Shown here one piece after another: positions 29,443 through 38,181 of a stretch of 64,000 nt of DNA (positions are counted from its first letter, which is position 1; every line of letters begins with the position of its first letter). Under the pieces are notes generated by a model. That model had not been told where the DNA came from and made no database searches. It saw only the letters and a program-made list of their open reading frames with translations. Source of the DNA: Pelomonas baiyunensis (GTDB taxonomy: Bacteria > Pseudomonadota > Gammaproteobacteria > Burkholderiales > Burkholderiaceae_C); NCBI RefSeq assembly GCF_043555935.1, contig NZ_JBIGIB010000002.1:744001-808000 (forward strand). Direction: 5' to 3'. The position numbers were made by a program, and so were the translations under genes.

Positions 29443-31991
29443 GCGTCCTCCCGCACTGCGCGAATCGCATCGGCGCCCAGGGCGCGCCGCCCGGCCAACA
29501 GCGATGCGCCCACGGCCGCAGCAAAGGCCAGCCCCACCAGCGCAGCCAGCCGGGCCCAGGGCAGGTAGAGGTCCATGGTCCAGTGAAAACTCTGCGGGTT
29601 CACCACCTTCACGAGCACCAGGCTCAGGCCCAGGCCCAGCAGCAGCCCCGCCGCGGCGCCGGCCCCGGCGCTCAAACTGGCCTCCAGCCCCAGCAGCCGC
29701 ATCAGCTGCCCGCGCGACAGGCCCAGGTGCCGCAGCAGCCCGAACTCGCGCCGGCGCGCCAGGGCTTGCGCACTTTGGCTGGCCATCACGCCAAACAGGC
29801 CCACGCCCAGCGCCACGGCTTGCAGCCAGACGGTGATGAGGAAGCTGCGGTCAAAGATTTGCAGAGACAGCGTGCGCAGTTCGCCCGCAGCAGCCAGTTC
29901 CACGTCGGCGCCGCCCAAGGCCCGTACGGCGGCCCGCGCGGCGTCCAGTGTGTGGCCGGCGCGCAGCCACAGCGCGGCTTCGGTGGCGGTGTCGTCGCCC
30001 GTGGCGCGGCGGTAGTCAGCCAGGTCCATCCAGAGCGCGGTGCTTTGGCGGGAGTAGTCGCGCCACACGCCCATCACCTGCAGGGCCACGGTCTGGCCGG
30101 TGTCGGCCCACTGGGCGGTGAACACGCGACCGGGCTGCAGGCCGTCGCGGTCGCGGCCGGCTTCGTTCGTCCACACGGGCAGGGCTTGCGGGTCGCGGGT
30201 GCCGGTCCAGGCTTGCACCTGGGGCAGCTGGCCGCTGCGCAGGTCGCGCGCGGTCAGGGCCACGGCGTCGCCCGCGGGCCGCAGCCGGACCCGCGCCGTG
30301 CGCTGCGGCGTGGCGCGTGCCACCTCGGCCAGTTGGCCCAGGCCCGTCACCACCGTGCTGGACAGCGGCGCCGGCAGCCCGTTGGGCGTGCGCAGCGCGC
30401 TGCGCACGTACAGGTCGGCCGGCAGGGCCTCGTCCAGCCATGCCATCAGCGACTGCCGGAAGCTGCCGATCATCACAGTCATGGCCACGGCCAAGGCCAG
30501 GGCCACCAGCACGCCAGCCAGGGCGCGGCGGGTTTCGCTCGCTTGGTCGCGCGTGCGCTCGCGGGCCAGCATCAGCAAGGCGCCGCCTCCCGCGCGGGCC
30601 AGCACTTGGGTCAGGCCACGCACCAGGCTGGGCACCCAGGCCAGGCCGCCCAGCAGCAGGCACAGCATGCCCAGGTAGGCACCCACCGGCGTGTCGCCCC
30701 ACAGGGGCGGCAGCGCGGCCAGCCCGGCCCCGGCCACCAACAGGGCCGCCGCCACCCAGGCGGGCAGCGGGCGGCCCGCAGGCAGCCCCAGGCCCTTGAG
30801 CACCAGCGCCGGTGCGATGCGGCGCACCGTGAGCGCGGGGGCCAGCGCGGCCACGCCAGCGGCCAGCAGCCCCAGCGCCCCGTAGACGAGCGCGGGCAGG
30901 GCCAGTGGCTGTTGGAACAGCAGGCCGGCCGCGGTGGGGCCGTCGGCGGGCAGGCCCAGGTTGCTGCCCAGCAAGTGCAGGGCGCCTGCCGCCAGGCCGA
31001 GGCCCAGGGCCAGGCCCAGGGCCGTACCCAGCAGGCCGATCACTGCGCCTTCGGTCAGGATGAGGCGCCACCGCATGCGGGCCGACACGCCCAGCACGCC
31101 CACCAGGGCCCACTGCGGCAGGCGCTGCGCGGTGCTCAGCGACAGCACGGCAAACACCAGAAAGCTGCCGGTGAAGAGCGCCATCAGCGACAGCAGACCC
31201 AGGTTCACGCGGTACGCGCGGGTCATGTCCGACAAGCGGGCGCCTTCGTCGGCGGGGGCTTGGGCCACCCAGCGCGAAGGCAACTGGCGGGCCCAGGCGG
31301 CCGCGTCGGTGCCCGGCACCAGTTGCACGTCGATGCGATCCAGCGAGGCGAGTCGGCCGAACAGCCACTGGGCGTCGCCAATGTCCAGCACGCCCAGCGG
31401 CCCTTGCCCAGCGGCGATGCTGCCGCCCACCTGCAGCACGGCCTCTTTGGGCGGCAGGTTGCCGGGCTGCGGCACGCGCACGCGCAAGGCCTGGGCGTCC
31501 GCCGGCAAGCGGGCCCGCGCGGCGGCGTTCAGGTGCACGGTGCGCTCCGCCAGGGCTTCGGCGGGCTTGCCTTCGAGCTGCGGCGTCAGTTCCGGGGCCA
31601 GCGGCCGCCCCTCGGCGGCGCTGCCCAGCAGGGCGAGCGGGTCCAGCCCGATCAAGCGGATCGACATCGCACGGCCGTCCGCGCCCTGCACCTCGGGCCA
31701 CAGGGCTTCGGCCTCGATCACCGGGTTGGCCGTGGCCACCTCGGGGCGGTTCAGCACTTCCGCCAGGTCGGCGTCGGTCAACGGCCCGGTGCTGGCCCGG
31801 AGGATGAAGTCAGGTTGGCCATTCACGCTGCGGGCGGCGCGCGTGAATTCCGCGAGCGCGGCGCCGTTGAGCAGGTGCACGCCGAACGCCAGCGCCACGC
31901 CCAGCGCCACGGCGAGCACGGCCAGGGCCACGCGCCCGGGGTGGTCACGCCAGGCGGGCAGCGAGATGTGGCGCCAGAGGCTAAGCGTCAT
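29439..31991 (-). CDS. FtsX-like ABC transporter permease (fused, two FtsX domains)
   Basis: An 850-residue membrane protein: one N-terminal helix, a large periplasmic domain, a block of three helices (~265-400), more helices, a second periplasmic domain, and a final three-helix FtsX block (~720-845) ending at the REFGLLRHLGLSRGQ-type coupling region. The layout resembles the YbbP group, or AttF and AttG joined in one chain. Such permeases couple cytoplasmic ATP use to movement of lipids or lipoproteins in the periplasm. It overlaps the ATPase gene by 11 bp and the lipocalin gene by four. Confidence 0.88.
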   Translation of the reverse strand: MTLSLWRHISLPAWRDHPGRVALAVLAVALGVALAFGVHLLNGAALAEFTRAARSVNGQPDFILRASTGPLTDADLAEVLNRPEVATANPVIEAEALWPEVQGADGRAMSIRLIGLDPLALLGSAAEGRPLAPELTPQLEGKPAEALAERTVHLNAAARARLPADAQALRVRVPQPGNLPPKEAVLQVGGSIAAGQGPLGVLDIGDAQWLFGRLASLDRIDVQLVPGTDAAAWARQLPSRWVAQAPADEGARLSDMTRAYRVNLGLLSLMALFTGSFLVFAVLSLSTAQRLPQWALVGVLGVSARMRWRLILTEGAVIGLLGTALGLALGLGLAAGALHLLGSNLGLPADGPTAAGLLFQQPLALPALVYGALGLLAAGVAALAPALTVRRIAPALVLKGLGLPAGRPLPAWVAAALLVAGAGLAALPPLWGDTPVGAYLGMLCLLLGGLAWVPSLVRGLTQVLARAGGGALLMLARERTRDQASETRRALAGVLVALALAVAMTVMIGSFRQSLMAWLDEALPADLYVRSALRTPNGLPAPLSSTVVTGLGQLAEVARATPQRTARVRLRPAGDAVALTARDLRSGQLPQVQAWTGTRDPQALPVWTNEAGRDRDGLQPGRVFTAQWADTGQTVALQVMGVWRDYSRQSTALWMDLADYRRATGDDTATEAALWLRAGHTLDAARAAVRALGGADVELAAAGELRTLSLQIFDRSFLITVWLQAVALGVGLFGVMASQSAQALARRREFGLLRHLGLSRGQLMRLLGLEASLSAGAGAAAGLLLGLGLSLVLVKVVNPQSFHWTMDLYLPWARLAALVGLAFAAAVGASLLAGRRALGADAIRAVREDA

Positions 31992-32634
31992 GCAGGCCGT
32001 CCGCGTCGAGCCGCAGGCGCCGATCGGCGGCCTGGGCAGCCGCTTCGGAGTGCGTCACCAGCAGGCAGGCCGCACCGGCCTTGCGTGTGCAGGTGCGCAG
32101 CAGGTCCAGCACCTCGCCTGCGTGGCGGGGATCGAGGTTGCCGGTGGGCTCGTCGGCCAGCACCAGGCGCGGCCGGTGCACTAGCGCCCGGGCGATGGCC
32201 ACGCGCTGCAGCTGGCCGCCGCTGAGCTGCCGGGGCATGCGCTGGGCCAGGCCGTCCAGCCGCACGGCCTGCAGCATGTGTTGCACGCGGGCGTCGTCGC
32301 GCTGGCCCAGCAGCCGCAGCGGCAGCGCGACGTTGTCGGCCACGCTGAGGTGGGGCAGCAAGTGAAACGCCTGGAACACGAACCCCAGCGCCCGGCGGCG
32401 CAGCGCGGCGCGGGCGTCGTCGTCCAAGCCCTCCAGGGCGTGGCCGTCCAGCACGATCTGGCCGGCGTCGGGCGTGTCCAGCCCGGCCAGGCAGTTCAGC
32501 AGCGTGGACTTGCCGCTGCCGGACTCTCCCAGCAGGGCCACGATCTCGCCAGCGGCCAGGCTCAGGCTGACCTCGGAAAACACCGCCACCTCGCCGTAGG
32601 ACTTGCGCAGGCGGTGCGCACTCAGAAGACTCAT
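31981..32634 (-). CDS. ABC transporter ATPase (LolD/YbbA type)
   Basis: A 217-residue ATP-binding subunit: Walker A GESGSGKSTLLN, FVFQAFHLLPHLSVADNV (Q loop and family motif of LolD/MacB/YbbA proteins), signature LSGGQLQR, Walker B LVLADEPTGNLD, and the switch histidine in LVTHSEAA. It partners the adjacent FtsX permease. The ATG at 32634 overlaps the ribbon-helix-helix gene stop as ATGA. Confidence 0.92.
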   Translation of the reverse strand: MSLLSAHRLRKSYGEVAVFSEVSLSLAAGEIVALLGESGSGKSTLLNCLAGLDTPDAGQIVLDGHALEGLDDDARAALRRRALGFVFQAFHLLPHLSVADNVALPLRLLGQRDDARVQHMLQAVRLDGLAQRMPRQLSGGQLQRVAIARALVHRPRLVLADEPTGNLDPRHAGEVLDLLRTCTRKAGAACLLVTHSEAAAQAADRRLRLDADGLHDA

Positions 32635-32840
32635 GGGCCGGATTCTGGGTCCTGTCGCGAGGCGTTGGCTCGGCCGCGGGGCGGCGCGAGTTGGATGCCC
32701 CGCCGCGCCAGCGCTTCTCGCAGCAGCAATTCGGCCTGTGCATTGGCGCTGCGCAACTCCGACGCGGCCAGCCGCTCGACCTCGGCCCACAGGGCGGGGT
32801 CCACCCGCAGCGGGAAGGCTTTCTTGTCGGGGCTGGCCAT
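32631..32840 (-). CDS. Small ribbon-helix-helix DNA-binding protein
   Basis: A 69-residue protein. Residues ~7-45 fit an Arc/CopG ribbon-helix-helix: strand KAFPLRVD, helix PALWAEVERLAASEL, turn RSANAQ, helix AELLLREALARRG; the tail is basic and probably disordered. Such proteins bind tandem operators as dimers and often repress their own operon. It starts 10 bp after the SPFH gene and overlaps the ABC ATPase as ATGA, so it is the natural candidate to bind the palindrome at 33751-33776. No toxin partner is seen. Confidence 0.75.
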   Translation of the reverse strand: MASPDKKAFPLRVDPALWAEVERLAASELRSANAQAELLLREALARRGIQLAPPRGRANASRQDPESGP

Positions 32841-32850
32841 CGGTTGGGCC

Positions 32851-33735
32851 TCAGCTGTAGAGCGTGCCGGTGTTCACCACGGGCTGGGTTTCACGGTCCG
32901 AGCACAGCACCACCAGCAGGTTGCTCACCATCGCGGCCTTGCGCTCGTCGTCCAGCACGACGATGTCGCGCTCGGACAGGCCCTGCAACGCGGCCTCCAC
33001 CATGGTGACGGCGCCTTGCACGATCTTGGCGCGCGCCCCCACGATGGCCTCGGCCTGCTGGCGGCGCAGCATCACCTGCGCGATTTCCGGCGCATACGCG
33101 AGGTGGCTGAGCTTGGCGTCGATGACGTCCACGCCCGCGTCGGCGAAGCGGGCCTGCAGTTCGGCCTTCAGGGCTTGCGTGACGGCGTCTTGGCCGCCGC
33201 GCAGCGTGATGCTGTCGGCCGGCATTTCGTCGGCATGGTCGTAGGCATAGCTGGCGGCGAGGTGGCGCAGCGCGGCCTCGGCCTGAACGCGCACATAGGC
33301 CTCGTAGTCGTCCACCTGGAAGAGGGCTTGGGCGGTGTCCCGCACCCGCCACACCACCACGGCGGCGATCTCGATCGGGTTGCCGCGCTGGTCGTTCACC
33401 TTGATGACCGGGGCGTTGAGGTTGCGGTCGCGCAGCGACACGCGCTTCTTCAGGGCAAAGGGGTTGGCCCAACGCAGGCCGGCGACGCGGTCGCTGCCGA
33501 TGTAGGCGCCGAACAGCGTGAGCGTGGCGGCCTGGTTGGGGTTGAGCATGTACAGGCCCGCCAGCGTGAGCACGCTGGTCACGACCAGCAGGATGCCTAC
33601 CAGGGGTTGTTTCATTGCCAGGGCGAACGCGCCCAAAGCGGCGCTGCCCAGCGCCAGCACCAGCATGAGGTAACCGTCGTGGGCGCGCGCAGCGCGCTCA
33701 GAGACGGTGACGCGGGGCGCTGAATCGGAAGACAT
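32851..33735 (-). CDS. SPFH/band-7 domain membrane protein
   Basis: A 294-residue protein with two adjoining hydrophobic segments (~22-68) and an SPFH domain (~75-250): VSLRDRNLNAPVIKVNDQRGNPIEIAAVVVWRVRD and a later coiled region with RRQQAEAIVGARAKIVQGAV. SPFH proteins form large membrane-associated rings and organise protease or lipid microdomains. It is the first gene of the RHH-ABC-lipocalin operon; a strong palindromic operator lies just upstream. Confidence 0.9.
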   Translation of the reverse strand: MSSDSAPRVTVSERAARAHDGYLMLVLALGSAALGAFALAMKQPLVGILLVVTSVLTLAGLYMLNPNQAATLTLFGAYIGSDRVAGLRWANPFALKKRVSLRDRNLNAPVIKVNDQRGNPIEIAAVVVWRVRDTAQALFQVDDYEAYVRVQAEAALRHLAASYAYDHADEMPADSITLRGGQDAVTQALKAELQARFADAGVDVIDAKLSHLAYAPEIAQVMLRRQQAEAIVGARAKIVQGAVTMVEAALQGLSERDIVVLDDERKAAMVSNLLVVLCSDRETQPVVNTGTLYS

Positions 33736-33750
33736 GGCTGACTCGTTTCA

Positions 33751-33776
33751 AAAGTGAATCAAAGTGATATCACTTT
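33751..33776. promoter_or_regulatory. Probable operator: AAAGTGA direct repeat plus 16-bp palindrome
   Basis: AAAGTGATATCACTTT (33761-33776) is a perfect 16-bp palindrome. A further AAAGTGA lies at 33751-33757, starting exactly 10 bp before the palindrome and so on the same helix face. Three half-sites at this spacing suit cooperative binding by dimers such as ribbon-helix-helix proteins. It sits between miaA and the SPFH start, within the likely promoter-leader region. Confidence 0.75.
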
Positions 33777-33810
33777 ATGCGCGGAAGTTCAGCCACGCAA
33801 GGGGAATGTT

Positions 33811-34758
33811 TCAGCCCAGCAGCCGCTGCAGGCCAGCCAGCAGTTCAGGCACCGGCTGGGGGCCGTCACAGGCAATGACCTGCCGGCGCGGCATGCTGCG
33901 CAGCCACGTCACCTGGCGTTTGGCGAGCTGGCGGGTGGCCGCAATGCCGCGGTCCCGCAGGTCGGAGAAATCGCCGGAATCCAGCGCCTCCCAGGTCTGC
34001 CGGTAGCCCACGCAGCGCATGGAGGGCAGGGCCAGGCTGAGGTCGCCCCGGTCGCGCAGGCGGCGCACCTCGTCAACCAGGCCCTGGCTCATCATGGTGT
34101 CGAAACGTTGCGCCACGCGGTCGTGCAGCCAGGCGCGGCTGGCGGGCTCCAGCGAGAACAGCGGCCAATCTACCCCTTGCTCGCGCGACGCCGCGTGCAG
34201 CACGCTCAGCGGCTGGCCGGTGAGCCGGATCACTTCCAGCGCGCGCTGGATGCGCTGGCTGTCGTTGGGCGCCAGCCGGGCGCCGGTTTCGGGGTCGAGC
34301 TGGCTCAGCTCGGCGTGCAGCGCGGGCCAGCCTCGCTCGGCCGCTTCGGCATCCAGCGCAGCGCGCACCTCGGCATCGCCCTGGGGCAGGGCCGAGAGCC
34401 CGTCGAACAAGGCCTTGAAGTACAGCATGGTGCCGCCCACCAACAGCGGCAGGCGGCCACGCGCCTGGATCTCAGCGCACAGGCGCTTGGCATCCCGCAC
34501 GAACTCGGCCGCTGAGTAGCTGTCCAGCGGGTCCAGGATGTCGATCAGGTGGTGCGGGGCCACGGCCTGTTCGGCCGGCGTGGGCTTGGCGGTGCCGATG
34601 TCCATGCCCCGGTACACCAGCGCCGAGTCGACGCTGATGATCTCCACCGGCAGCACCTCGGCAATCGCCAATGCCGCCGCCGTTTTGCCGCAGCCGGTCG
34701 GGCCGGCCAGGCAGATGGGCGGGGTCAGAACCGCTCCCACGGCGCCAGATAACGCCAT
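33811..34758 (-). CDS. miaA: tRNA dimethylallyltransferase
   Basis: A 315-residue enzyme that prenylates A37 of tRNAs reading codons that begin with U. Motifs are Walker A GPTGCGKTAAA, SVDSALVYRGMDIGTAKP, PHHLIDILDPLDSYSAAEF and GGTMLYFKAL. The ATG at 34758 lies inside the end of the pseudouridine synthase gene (34-bp overlap) and gives the standard N-terminus. It is third in an operon after mutL, a linkage found in many proteobacteria. Confidence 0.95.
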   Translation of the reverse strand: MALSGAVGAVLTPPICLAGPTGCGKTAAALAIAEVLPVEIISVDSALVYRGMDIGTAKPTPAEQAVAPHHLIDILDPLDSYSAAEFVRDAKRLCAEIQARGRLPLLVGGTMLYFKALFDGLSALPQGDAEVRAALDAEAAERGWPALHAELSQLDPETGARLAPNDSQRIQRALEVIRLTGQPLSVLHAASREQGVDWPLFSLEPASRAWLHDRVAQRFDTMMSQGLVDEVRRLRDRGDLSLALPSMRCVGYRQTWEALDSGDFSDLRDRGIAATRQLAKRQVTWLRSMPRRQVIACDGPQPVPELLAGLQRLLG

Positions 34759-36044
34759 TGGCCGACCGGCAGGTGGCCCAGCGGGATGCGGCCGATGCGC
34801 ACGCGCTTCAGGCCCACCACCTTCAGGCCCACCAACTCGCACATGCGGCGGATCTGGCGCTTCTTGCCCTCGCGCAGCACAAAGCGCAGCTGTTGTTCGT
34901 TCTGCCAGCTGACCTTGGCGGGCTTCAGGGGCTCACCGTCCAGTTCCAGGCCATGGTTCAGCAGCGCCAGCTTGTCCGGCGCCAGGGCGGCGTTGGGCAG
35001 CGTGCCTTCGGGCACCTCGTGGGCCACGAACTCCACGCGCACGAGGTATTCCTTCTCGATGTCGGAGTCGTCGCCGATCAGTGCCTTGGCGATGCGGCCG
35101 TCTTGCGTCAGCACCAGCAGGCCTGTGGAGTCGATGTCCAGCCGCCCGGCCGGGGCCAGGTGACGGTGGTGGTTGGGGTGGGGCTTGATGCCGGAGGGGT
35201 CGTCCTTCCAGCGGTTCTCCTGCTGGAACAGCACCACGGCGGGCTCATAGCCGTCTTCGGCCTGGCCCGACACGTAGCCGATGGGCTTGTGCAGCAGCAC
35301 GGTCACTTGCTGGGCTTGCGCCTGGCGGGCGGCGGGGTCGATCTCGATCTGCACCTCGCCCTGCACGCGTTGGCCAAGCACGGCCACCTTGCCATCCACC
35401 CGCACCCAGCCGGCAGCAATCCATTCGTCCGCCTCGCGGCGGGAGGCGAGCTTGAGCTCGCTCATGCGCTTGGACAGGCGGTCGCCGTCCTCGGAATCCA
35501 CCTCGCGGGCAGGATTGCGCCGCGGCTGCGGCCGTTCGTTCGCGTGTTGGGGCGGTTCGAAGCCGGGGCCGCGGTTGGACACGCGACGTTGGTCCACACG
35601 GGGTGGGCGGTCGTCGCGGGGCCGCTCGGTGGGGCGTTCGCCGCGTTGAGCGCGATGGGCAGGTGCGTCTGGATTGAAGCCATCGGGACGCGGGCCGGGG
35701 CGCTGCATGGGGCGTCCGGGTCGTTCGTCACGGGCCCGGTCGCCCCGCTCGTCGCGGCGCACAGGCTCGCCGCGTGGGCCGGTGCCCTCGGGCCGGAAGC
35801 CGGTGGGTTTTGGGCGAGCCGGGCGGTCGGGGCGGTCTTGGCGTTGTGCCGCGGGCCGCTCGCGCTTTTGCTGCGCTTCCTGGAAGCGGGCCTCGCGCTC
35901 GGCGCGGTCTGCTTGCGCCTGCGCCAGCGTGGGCCGCGGCTTGGAGACGCCTTTGCCGCGCAGCGGACCGCGTTTTTCGCCATCGGGCGTGCGCGACTTG
36001 GCGGTCTTGCTGGCGGGTTTGCCCTTGAGGGTGATGGTGGCCAT
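34725..36044 (-). CDS. RluB/RluE/RluF-family pseudouridine synthase with long disordered N-terminus
   Basis: A 439-residue protein. Residues ~1-188 are low-complexity, rich in Arg, Pro, Asp and Gln; then an S4 RNA-binding domain (~189-240, RLSKRMSELKLASRREAD) and an RsuA-family catalytic domain with catalytic Asp303 in AGRLDIDSTGLLVL and the C-terminal KKRQIRRMCELVGLKV. These enzymes isomerise uridine in 23S rRNA; the IEKEYLVRVE and C-terminal residues look closest to RluF, but I cannot fix the exact site. It lies between mutL (12-bp gap) and miaA (overlap). Confidence 0.87.
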   Translation of the reverse strand: MATITLKGKPASKTAKSRTPDGEKRGPLRGKGVSKPRPTLAQAQADRAEREARFQEAQQKRERPAAQRQDRPDRPARPKPTGFRPEGTGPRGEPVRRDERGDRARDERPGRPMQRPGPRPDGFNPDAPAHRAQRGERPTERPRDDRPPRVDQRRVSNRGPGFEPPQHANERPQPRRNPAREVDSEDGDRLSKRMSELKLASRREADEWIAAGWVRVDGKVAVLGQRVQGEVQIEIDPAARQAQAQQVTVLLHKPIGYVSGQAEDGYEPAVVLFQQENRWKDDPSGIKPHPNHHRHLAPAGRLDIDSTGLLVLTQDGRIAKALIGDDSDIEKEYLVRVEFVAHEVPEGTLPNAALAPDKLALLNHGLELDGEPLKPAKVSWQNEQQLRFVLREGKKRQIRRMCELVGLKVVGLKRVRIGRIPLGHLPVGQWRYLAPWERF

Positions 36045-36056
36045 CTTGTTCTTCTT

Positions 36057-37958
36057 TCAGCGGCCGCGCAGGAACAGGGCGTCCAGCTCGCGCATGTCGA
36101 GCTGGCGCCAGGTCGGGCGGCCGTGGTTGCATTGGTCTGCGCGCTCGGTGGCTTCCATGTCGCGCAGCAGGGCGTTCATTTCATCCAGCGTCAGCTGGCG
36201 GTTGGCGCGCACGGCGCCGTGGCAGGCCATGGTGGCCAGAATTTCGTGTTGCGCGCGCTCCAACACAGAGCTCGCGTCGAACTGCGCCATCTCGGCCAGC
36301 AACTCGCGCGTCAGTGCCACAAGGTCGCTGGCGGCCAGCAGGGCCGGACGCGAGCGCACGGCCAGCGTGCGGCTGGACAGTGGTGCCACATCCAGCCCCA
36401 ACTGCGCCAGCGTGGGCGCGTGCTGTTCGGCTGCGGCCACTTCTTCAGGGGTGGCGGCAAAGCTCACGGGGATCAGCAACGGCTGGCTCTCGATCAGCGC
36501 GGCGCCGAGCTTGGCTTTCAGCCGCTCGTACACCACGCGCTCATGGGCGGCATGCATGTCCACGATCACCAAGCCCTGGGCGTTCTCGGCCAGGATGTAC
36601 ACGCCCTGGATCTGCGCAATCGCGCGGCCCAGCGGCCAGTCGTGGTCGGGTAGTGGGGCCGGGGGCGCTGGCTGAACCGCTGGCTGGAATGCCGGTGCGC
36701 TCCCGGCGGGGCGGGTGGGCAAGCCGGGGTTGTGCGGCGCCCAGAGCGCTTCGTGCTGGCCCAGCGACAGGCGCACCTGCTCAGCCGACGGGGGCACGGG
36801 CGGGGTGAAGAGAGCATAGCCGGCGCGGGGTTCAGCGGCTTGCGGAGCGGGGCCGCCCAAGGTCCACGGGGCGGGTGAGGGCGACGCCACGGACAAGGCC
36901 GCTGCCGGCGATGCTGCGTCCGCCGCGGTGGCGCTTTGGGACTTGGCCAGCGCATCCACAAACGCGCGCCGCACGCTTTGATGTAACGCGCGGCCGTCTC
37001 GAAAGCGCACTTCGATCTTGGTAGGGTGCACGTTCACATCCACCAGCTCGGGCGCAATCTCGATGAACAGCACGTAGCTGGGCTGCCGGTGGCCGTGCAG
37101 CACGTCTTCATAGGCCGAGCGGATGGCGTGGCTGATGAGCTTGTCACGCACATAGCGGCCGTTGACCCACACGTACTGCTGGTCTGCCCGCGAACGCGCG
37201 GCTTCCGGCAGGCCGGCCCGGCCGGTCAGGGCCATCGGCCCGATGCTCAGTTCGAACTCCCGGCTGTCGGACACGAAGTCGTCGCCCAGCACATCGCGGA
37301 TGCGCTGCTCGACCGAGGCAGCGCGCCACTGGTCGACCAGCTTGCCTTCGTGCCAGATGGCAAAGCCCACATCCGGCCGGGCCAGCGCGTGGCGCCGAAC
37401 GGCTTCAACGCAGTGGGCCAGTTCGGTGGCGTCGGTCTTCAAAAACTTGCGGCGTGCGGGCGTCGAGAAGAACAGCTCGCGCACCTCGACGCTGGTGCCT
37501 CGGGCACGCGCAGCCGGTTGCAGTTCGCCGCTGCGGGCGTCCAGCCGGTGCGCGTGCGCGTCCGCCGCGGTGCGCGAGGCCAGGGCCATGTCCGACACCG
37601 AGGCGATGGCCGCCAGCGCTTCACCGCGGAAGCCCATGGTCGCCACCGATTCGAGGTCGTGCAGGTTGGCGATCTTGCTGGTGGCGTGGCGCTTGAGCGC
37701 CAGAGGCAGCTGCGCCACCGGAATGCCGCAGCCGTCGTCTTCCACCACGATGGACCGCACCCCACCGCCCATCAACTTCACCTGGATGTGCGTGGCGCCC
37801 GCGTCCAGCGCGTTGTCCACCAACTCCCGAACCACCGAAGCCGGCCGCTCCACCACCTCGCCCGCGGCGATCTGGCTGATCAGTTCGTCGGGGAGTTCAT
37901 GGATGGGGCGCGGGGCCGGTGACTGCTGCTCGGGCTCAGCGCGGTAAGGGGCGTGCAT
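36057..37958 (-). CDS. mutL: DNA mismatch repair protein MutL
   Basis: A 633-residue GHKL ATPase that links MutS recognition to strand removal. The N-terminal domain shows IAAGEVVERPASVVRELVDNALDAGA, DDGCGI and ATMGFRGEALAAIASV; a Pro/Ala-rich linker (~335-440) follows. The C-terminal dimerisation domain holds DMHAAHERVVYE, close to the DQHA(X)2E(X)4E endonuclease motif with Met for Gln, together with ACHGAVRAN and CNHGRPTW. It is therefore probably the self-cutting MutL type that works without MutH. Confidence 0.96.
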   Translation of the reverse strand: MHAPYRAEPEQQSPAPRPIHELPDELISQIAAGEVVERPASVVRELVDNALDAGATHIQVKLMGGGVRSIVVEDDGCGIPVAQLPLALKRHATSKIANLHDLESVATMGFRGEALAAIASVSDMALASRTAADAHAHRLDARSGELQPAARARGTSVEVRELFFSTPARRKFLKTDATELAHCVEAVRRHALARPDVGFAIWHEGKLVDQWRAASVEQRIRDVLGDDFVSDSREFELSIGPMALTGRAGLPEAARSRADQQYVWVNGRYVRDKLISHAIRSAYEDVLHGHRQPSYVLFIEIAPELVDVNVHPTKIEVRFRDGRALHQSVRRAFVDALAKSQSATAADAASPAAALSVASPSPAPWTLGGPAPQAAEPRAGYALFTPPVPPSAEQVRLSLGQHEALWAPHNPGLPTRPAGSAPAFQPAVQPAPPAPLPDHDWPLGRAIAQIQGVYILAENAQGLVIVDMHAAHERVVYERLKAKLGAALIESQPLLIPVSFAATPEEVAAAEQHAPTLAQLGLDVAPLSSRTLAVRSRPALLAASDLVALTRELLAEMAQFDASSVLERAQHEILATMACHGAVRANRQLTLDEMNALLRDMEATERADQCNHGRPTWRQLDMRELDALFLRGR

Positions 37959-38123
37959 CCTGAAATTGTAGGAGTCGCCGCCCGAAGCACGGGGGTGGGC
38001 AGGGAACGGGAGCGCCGACCCGAATGCATCCCTGATTCGCGGGTGTCGGAGAAATTTTCATTCTTCGGGTTGAGGATGGGCAGAACTGTCTGAGAGCCTT
38101 TATCCATCGGATGTAGGACGACA

Positions 38124-38139
38124 TGGCATGCGAATTGCG
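38124..38139 (+). promoter_or_regulatory. Sigma-54 (-24/-12) promoter for the second PEP-CTERM gene
   Basis: TGGCATG-CGAA-TTGCG matches the consensus TGGCACG-N4-TTGCA/T with one change in the -24 half and one at the last base; the GG and GC doublets and spacing are exact. The predicted start near 38150 gives a ~32-base leader with AGGA before the ATG at 38182. The same arrangement precedes the PEP-CTERM gene at 22926. Confidence 0.8.
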
Positions 38140-38181
38140 TTAAGCGCCTGCTCCCTCTTCTCATCCTCAGGATTCAAAACA

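Noticed and set aside
29385..32225. 946-codon open frame on the plus strand
   Set aside because: Antisense to the FtsX permease and ABC ATPase; the His/Gln/Arg/Gly-rich product matches no fold and is a codon-bias artefact.
31988..32743. Alternative minus-strand frame over the ABC ATPase
   Set aside because: It is in a different frame from the Walker A, signature and Walker B motifs and gives an Arg/Pro/Gly-rich product.
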